Part shown: positions 59,001 through 64,000 of the stretch, one piece after another
How the letters are laid out: each line of letters begins with the position of its first letter
Position numbering within the stretch: position 1 is the first letter of the stretch
DNA from: Holacanthus passer
Taxonomy: Eukaryota > Chordata > Actinopteri > Pomacanthidae
DNA length: 64,000 nucleotides
Direction: 5' to 3'
NCBI GenBank assembly: GCA_025331565.1
Contig: JAFREQ010000093.1
Location: forward strand, 1,544,501-1,608,500
Notes under the pieces: generated by a model
The model's input: the letters and a program-made list of their open reading frames with translations, nothing else
Databases searched by the model: none
Told to the model about the DNA's origin: nothing
Translations under genes and position numbers: made by a program

Positions 59001-62000
59001 CGTGCTACACCGGACAGTTTGAGAACGGCCTCTTCAACGGCTGCGGGGTGCTGGTCTTCCCCGACAGCTCCAGGTCTGTGCTTCACTTCCTGCTTGAGTT
59101 AAATCACTCATGATTCAGATCATGTAATGTTAGAGTGGTTGAAAAGCTTTTCGTCTGTTTCGTCGGCCTCCGTCTCCTCTGTATCTTCTAATGAAACCAG
59201 CCAGTGGAAATGTGAACATTCAGTTTATCAGCCTCAGAAAAGTCACGAGTGTTAAGAAATGAACAGAGAAGGAAAGAAACTCAGACTGGAGCACAAAATT
59301 AGATCTGTCGTCCTTCGTCCCACATCGTTTCATAAACCACATTCAGATCTGCAGATAGTTCAAAAAAACTCCTGTCTAACCTCTGAACTTTCTTCCTCCC
59401 TGGTTCAGATCGTGTTCCTTTTGTATTTTTATCTGCTCTTCTCTGTTTAGAGGAGGTGAAATGTTCAAATAAAGACAAGGATTAAAAAACAAAGTGTAGC
59501 CTGAAAGAAAAACAGCTGAGGACTTTGAAAACATGTTTTTAAATGTTAAAGGAATATTCCGCAGAAAATCCAACATGTTCCCAGCTCGTCAAATAGGGCA
59601 GCTTGTTTTGTAGCTTTAAACTACGATGTTGGTGTCTGTTTTGCAGACTTGACGAGCGCCTTTAGAAAAGTCGCTGAGGGGAACCTTCAGGTTCATAGTC
59701 AAAGTGTTGGGCTACTGACCAAGCTGCCGCATTTGAAGCGCTGGGAGTGAGAGAACAGGCTGGAAAATCTGTCCTTTGACGATCAAACAGAGTTGAAATG
59801 AGGCTCTGAAAAGTTAATATTTTGCTCCTTCATAGAGAAAAGCTGCTTGGATCCACAGCAGCTACGTTCGATTCCAGTTTAAGGGCCTTTTGAGAAAGTA
59901 GAAAATCTGTTTTGAGCATAAAATCAAATTTTTATCTGAGAAAAAAATCAAATGCAGGTGAATGTGAATGAAGTATGACCCTGATTAATTTGTTTTAAAT
60001 TAATTTGGCTTTCAGTTAATAACTATTTATTATGACTATGTGTCGTTATGAGTCAGTGCTTCTGTATTTTCCTGCCGAAGCTCGAACCCTGAACTCTTGT
60101 GCTCTCTGGCAGCTCGGCCTTGTGTTGGTTTGGCATTGAAGCGATGGGAATCGTATTCAGGCTGTTTGTTGAAAAAAGGCTCGGATTCTGCGCTTTGATT
60201 CCCACTGTTTTATCTCAGCTGTCTGTAAAACTCTGAAACTGAAAGCTCCCAATAACCCAGTGAATAAATACATCACAGGCTTGTTTCCTGCTTTGTAAAA
60301 AATAGCTTTCTCTGCAACGCTGTCGTGTTTGGTTACAAAGACTCATGATGCGCAGACGAGTTCGTTGTGCTGCCTCACATCCTGTATCCTCCTGTGTGTG
60401 TTCTGTATCTTGATGTTGTAGCAGGTCTCAGCAGATTGTGCAGAGAAGCTATAAAAATGCATCTTTTGTCACCTTTTCGTGTGTGATTCTCATGAAACTT
60501 TAAGAAACTGAAAAAGAGCAAATGCATTTTAGACTCTGCCCAACAGACCTGAGCTATGTGCTGCATTTTTCCGCTGCCTTTCTGAGAGTTAAATGTTTGA
60601 GGGAATTTTTATTGCTTCATTTTTAACGTGAGTCGCAAATAGTTTTTTCCATTTTCATCCCTAAAATTTCAAACATTCAAGGCCAATACAGCTGCAGCGA
60701 AGCATTCAAACCTGGGTTATGGCTCCTGTAATGATAAAAGCATTCCTCCTGCTTTTGAAAAACCTGCCTCCTCACAACTCTTTAAATTAAGATTCTCTAT
60801 TGTAGCATTCTGGGAATTGAAGTGTTTTTCTACTTTGTAAATGGGTTTTTATGTGAATGGATTTTTTTGTAGGTATGAAGGTGAATTTGTTCAGGGCAAA
60901 TTTCAAGGAGCCGGCGTCTTCACTCGCTTCGACGGGATGAGGTTCGAGGGCGAGTTTAAAAGCGGGTGTGTGAACGGCTACGGTAAGACCTCACAGCTCA
61001 AGTCAGTTTCCTCAGAAAGGTACAAATGAACGAGAAGACGCCAGGTCTGAAGATCATAAACCTGATTAAACTGTTCTGGTATCATGGTCATCCTGTTCTC
61101 ACAAAACAAGGGAATTTTCAGTCGACACAGTTCATTCGTGTCCCGCTGCTCTTTGTTCTGAAATGTTTTAAAGACTTTTTGATTACATTAAACTGTGAGA
61201 AGTGTTAATTGTCTGGTCTGAAGCCCGCTGTGTGTCTGCGCTGCGAGTCTCCGGGGGTAATCAACACGTTTTTATTTGAAGGCTGCTGAGCGGCCGGGGC
61301 GGAACAATGTGTCGCTGTGACAATCGTTTTTGAGCTTGTATAAATAGAGGTGGGGTAAAAAGATTCCTTCAGTTTCTTCCTGACATCTGACAGCGTGAGA
61401 TCAGAGCTGGGCCAAGTGCCGTTTCCAAAGGAAGGGCTTCGTTCCTGAATGGTTTTTTTAAATGTACTTTTTAGTTAAATATTAAACCAAGTTCAGGTAA
61501 CAGTTAACCTGAACCCAATATATGAAGGAAACAAACAGATGAGAAAACATTAACAAGTCTCAACTCAGCTCATAATGACATATATTTAAAGTAAGGGACT
61601 GGTGAGAGAGTTCACACAGCAGGTTTGTGTCCCTGTTCAGTTTGTCCCAAGAAGACAAAACAAGCACCAGGAAGGATTTTTACGATGTCTGTAGCACAAA
61701 GCCAATAAACACAGTCACCTCTGTCATATAGAGGACACGACAGGTCAAGGGTCAGGTATGATGTGTCCAGTTGTATTTGAAGGTTTTTGTACTTACGACT
61801 GAGATTCAGCACGTGTTTCTTTTTATTACGAGCCACATCGTCTGGTTCCTTCGTACATTTGAAAGGTCCATAAATGTCCTGTTTTCTTTGATGACGTGTC
61901 ACGAGGAGTCTCTCTCCTCCAGGAGTGCTGTCGTTTTCGGACGGCGGCCCCGGTGGCGGTGGCGGCGGCGGCGGCAGCAGCCACGAGGGCCTGTTCGAGA

Positions 62001-62089
62001 CCAACCAGCTGATGAGGAGGGAGAACAGCCAGGGAGCCGTGCAGAGAGCGCAGGCAGCGGCCGCCAAGGCCCGAGCTCTGGCCATGTGA
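52813..62089 (+). CDS. morn4: morn4, MORN repeat-containing protein 4 (complete, four coding exons)
   Basis: Exons 52813-52879, 58959-59073, 60873-60982 and 61923-62089 join to 459 nt, giving 152 residues plus stop; the human protein is 146. The start MTLTRGSFSYSNGEEYHGEW matches the vertebrate MORN4 N-terminus. Four MORN repeats occupy about residues 16-38, 39-61, 62-84 and 85-105, with YHGEWKEG, YTGQFENG, YEGEFVQG and FEGEFKSG motifs. The C-terminal part has EGLFETNQLMRRE and an alanine-rich helix, as in the family. MORN4 binds class III myosins and localises to actin protrusions such as stereocilia and filopodia; its fly counterpart is retinophilin. It has also been linked to axon degeneration. 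Residues 105-115 form a glycine-rich insert. The ATG context (C at -3) is weak. The gene is divergent from lcor. Confidence 0.95.
53690..54110. other. GC-rich segment of unknown origin, probably repeat-derived
   Basis: It stands out from AT-rich flanks and is open for 155 codons on plus (53534-54001) and about 84 on minus. Sequences such as GAGCCACCGTGGAGC and CCCCGTGGGCACAGGCCGG look like retroelement DNA, but I cannot name a family. No recognisable protein domain is seen in either direction. Confidence 0.45.
54929..55172. mobile_element. 244-bp element with terminal inverted repeats, CAACCCTGATTCCAAA type
   Basis: CAACCCTGATTCCAAAAAAA at the left end is inverted at the right end as CTTTTTGGAATCAGGTTTGTTG. 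Inside, CAATTGAAAATAGTACAAAG and GAATTTGATGCCAGCAACAC match a common fish element related to the fragment at 17758. It is a short non-autonomous copy. Confidence 0.75.
55187..55506. repeat. fold-back element with a perfect 19-bp stem at its centre
   Basis: Outer arms at 55321-55353 and 55464-55496 are inverted copies (CTTTCAATCATATCACACG against CTTTCAATCACATCACGAG). A further direct copy of the arm lies at 55187-55219. The centre (55399-55417 and 55425-55443) is a perfect 19-bp inverted repeat with a 7-base loop. Confidence 0.8.
56032..56061. repeat. (GT)15 microsatellite
   Basis: A pure GT tract within morn4 intron 2. Confidence 0.95.
57940..58205 (+). mobile_element. LINE remnant, reverse transcriptase C-terminus and 3' tail
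   Basis: CATGCTTTGATTATTGTAAC gives, across a small deletion, the HA(F)..DYCN motif typical of the C-terminal part of fish LINE polyproteins. CTCGATCGACTGCAGACCAT gives SIDRLQTIQKSAA. Further on, GTGAAGCACTTTGTCACATT is the characteristic tail. The family may be Rex-like. The copy is dead, with several frame breaks. Confidence 0.65.
58437..58474. repeat. ATC-rich trinucleotide repeat
   Basis: (ATC)n with ACATC interruptions, about 38 bp, in morn4 intron 2. Confidence 0.93.
58959..59073 (+). CDS. morn4: morn4 coding exon 2
   Basis: Encodes residues 23-61: LRHGLGQLTFSDG, YTGQFENGLFNG and VLVFPDSS. This completes MORN repeat 1 and all of repeat 2. The acceptor is CGCTGCAG and the donor is CCAG|GTCTGT. 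Length is 115 nt, entering in phase 1 and leaving in phase 2. Confidence 0.95.
59074..60872 (+). other. morn4: morn4 intron 3
   Basis: About 1.8 kb of AT-rich sequence with GT-AG ends. The stretch 59545-59730 (TTAAAGGAATATTCCGCAGA) resembles a diverged fish repeat; nothing else was recognised. Confidence 0.75.
60873..60982 (+). CDS. morn4: morn4 coding exon 3
   Basis: Encodes residues 61-97 plus one base: YEGEFVQGKFQGAGVF, then FEGEFKSGCVNGYG. This covers MORN repeat 3 and most of repeat 4. The acceptor is TTTTTTTGTAG and the donor is TACG|GTAAGA. Length is 110 nt. Confidence 0.95.
60983..61922 (+). other. morn4: morn4 intron 4
   Basis: About 0.9 kb with GT-AG ends. No exon, RNA gene or repeat was recognised. 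Confidence 0.8.
61923..62089 (+). CDS. morn4: morn4 last coding exon
   Basis: Encodes residues 98-152 and the TGA stop at 62087-62089. It finishes MORN repeat 4 (VLSFSDG) and carries GGP and eight glycines encoded by GGT/GGC. SSHEGLFETNQLMRRE and an Ala/Gln/Arg-rich tail follow. The acceptor is CTCTCCTCCAG. The exon is GC-rich and has a long open frame on the opposite strand that is only its shadow. Confidence 0.94.
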
Positions 62090-64000
62090 CCGGACTACAT
62101 CACCCACAGTGCCCCAGCGACAGGATCATCCTCCCCCATCGTCCTCCTCTCGGTCTGATCAGCTGATTGTGTTATTTATGAAGAGATTCGTCTCATTCTG
62201 GGTTATTTTCTGAGCTTTAGTTCTTGTTCCTGCAGTATCGTCTGGAGGAGAAATCAATGGCTCCAGTAAGCTGATATGTGTTCGCTGTATATAATTCTTT
62301 GTTTTTTTGTTTTTTTTAGAAAGCCACTGATTCAGGATCAGCCGAGCCAAACACAGATTAACTGTTCAGTCAACACACTGGTGCTAAATCTGCGTCAGGC
62401 TCAGCCGACCTGACGAAACACAACTCTGGAGTCAAAAGTGCATATGAGCGTTTTCCAGTAAACATTGATTTGGCGATTTTCATGTCAGAGACTTCGGGTC
62501 GAAACTGGGCTGAATTTGGTTAAAAGGTTTCTACGTAGAGTTAAAGTTCAGTAGTGTTTTATAGAATCTGAATCTCAGCTCTGATTCCACACATCAAATC
62601 TCTGATTCTAATTAGTTTCAACATTTGTGAGTAATTAAAATTATAAATAACTAAAACTCAAAGAATCAATTTACATCTGTAATTATCTTTTGTTTCCTGA
62701 GATGGAGGAACTTTTTCTTGGCAGTCTAATTAATGTTCACAAACTGTAGCTACAACCTGAAAATGAGATGAGCTGCAGAAGATAGAAACGTGTCTGAGGC
62801 GTCAAAATAGCAGCTGTAACTTTTCCACACTTTATCATTGACAACTTGTGGAGGAGCCAATTCAAAGCTATTGAACAGCCAATAAGCTGAAAGTATTGAT
62901 ACGATGTGTGTGAGAGTTCTGACTGCTGAATTTGAATTTGAAGACTGTGCTGTGATAATATTAACCTGACAACAGCAGGAAGTGTCATGTTAGCCTTCAG
63001 TCTGATCTCGTTACTAATGGAATCAACATTAATTCCTGGCAGCTAATGTTGCCTGAATTATTTGCACATTATTAATGACATAAGATTTAAGATCAGAGGT
63101 TAGTGAATCTGGGAATTTTCCCAACTTGGAACCGTCATGGATCCAAATAATAAAACGTTCTTTTCAGCTAAATTTCGCCCACTTTTAACTTGAACTTCAA
63201 AATATATTTTAACCTTCAAATTGCCAGATCGGTGCTCGCTGGGTTTCCTGCCTTCCTGTTAAAAGACTCATTTTGCCGACGGTGCTCTGGTATTTAAATG
63301 GTTTACTTTAAGTTGGCAGACTGTCAGAAGGGCGTAGATCTGGTGAAGCAAAGTCAAAGTGAGTTGCTGTTTTCTTTCACTCAGTGCCGTTACAGCTCAG
63401 TCTGATCACAGATCAGCGGGAACATCCCCCTCAGTGCCACCACACAGTGCCAACAGGCGGCAGCTGATCCCGAATCAGTGGCTCGTCGGGAAAGAGGAAG
63501 TCGGGGGGGTTGAGGATGGGGGTGAACGGCGGAGAAAATGCCTGCAGTGTCCAGGATGCAGTAATGAGTGCAATTTCTGTTTTGGAGGTGCAATTTGATA
63601 ATAACGTGCAATTTCTGCCTGAAAGCAAGATTCCTCCTCCAGCAGGTTTCTTTGTCTGCAAAAGAGGCTCTGTGGGTCAAAGGGAGGCTCATCTGGTGAA
63701 ATGGAAGCTGGGCGTCAGACGACTCTCTGAACTCCAGGGTTTCATTCCAGAAATAACCTTTTTTTTTCCATGTGAAATTCGATATTTTTAAAAACATAAT
63801 TTGTAAATTTGATCAGGAATCCATCATATGATTTACCTTGATGTCAGGATTCATTTACCAAAACAAGACTAAATTATTTCAGATGTGTTTTTGAAATGAA
63901 ACTCTTTCTTTCACTCGGCTCACGTTTGGCCTGGGAGCCAAAAACACTTTTTTTTTTTTTTCTACTTTTCACGTCCCTGATTGAAGACGTCACATTCAGT
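62090..64000 (+). other. morn4 3' UTR and downstream flank
   Basis: Sequence after the stop codon is AT-rich with a long T-run near 62300. Beyond about 63160 I see no recognisable gene; frames of 79-135 codons between 63359 and 63797 overlap on both strands and show no known motif. Confidence 0.65.
63149..63154 (+). terminator. morn4: candidate morn4 poly(A) signal AATAAA
   Basis: AATAAA is followed within 30 bases by T-rich sequence (GTTCTTTTCAG), giving a 3' UTR of about 1.1 kb. No clear AATAAA was noticed between the stop codon and this site, though variant signals such as ATTAAA occur near 62635, so an earlier end is possible. Confidence 0.4.

Noticed and set aside
61612..62085. 157-codon minus-strand frame over the last morn4 exon
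   Set aside because: It is the shadow of a GC-rich coding exon; the plus-strand frame is the conserved one.
63359..63797. Overlapping frames on both strands after morn4
   Set aside because: No protein family recognised, no exon signals; possible start of another gene outside the window cannot be shown.

Overview
This looks like nuclear genomic DNA from a ray-finned fish, most likely a spiny-rayed teleost; I cannot name the species. The evidence is two vertebrate genes split by long GT-AG introns, a CpG-rich promoter, many (CA)n/(GT)n microsatellites, and degraded interspersed repeats of types I associate with teleost genomes. It is not a prokaryotic or viral window. Nearly all open frames here are chance frames in introns or microsatellites.

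Two genes are supported. On the minus strand, the first four coding exons of lcor (ligand-dependent corepressor, whose first exons are shared with the PALI1 PRC2 cofactor form) lie at 49367-49271, 10196-10131, 3833-3754 and 422-290. They join in frame into 125 codons plus one base, and the gene continues off the left edge. Its first intron is about 39 kb and fills most of the window. On the plus strand, morn4 (MORN repeat protein 4) appears complete: coding exons at 52813-52879, 58959-59073, 60873-60982 and 61923-62089 give a 152-residue protein with four MORN repeats. A non-coding first exon probably ends at 51162. One morn4 intron has a GC-AG boundary, and its last exon carries a run of eight glycines.

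Layout: 1-49367 is lcor. 48640-49460 is its CpG-rich promoter and first exon. 49461-50924 is the spacer between two divergent genes. 50925-51162 is the putative morn4 promoter and untranslated exon. 51163-62089 is the rest of morn4. 62090-64000 is its 3' UTR and flank. The two start regions are about 1.7 kb apart, head to head, so they may share regulatory sequence.

The introns hold at least six copies of one short inverted-repeat element family, two related elements with CAACCC-type ends, two Tc1/mariner-like remnants (one interrupted by another element just upstream of the morn4 start codon), LINE 3' ends, a fold-back element with a perfect 19-bp stem, a 1.4-kb interspersed element and a diverged duplicated segment. 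I found no convincing tRNA, rRNA, CRISPR array or new protein system. The most interesting leads concern RNA processing: complementary repeats around lcor exon 4, the GC donor of morn4, and complementary CA/GT tract pairs in lcor intron 1.
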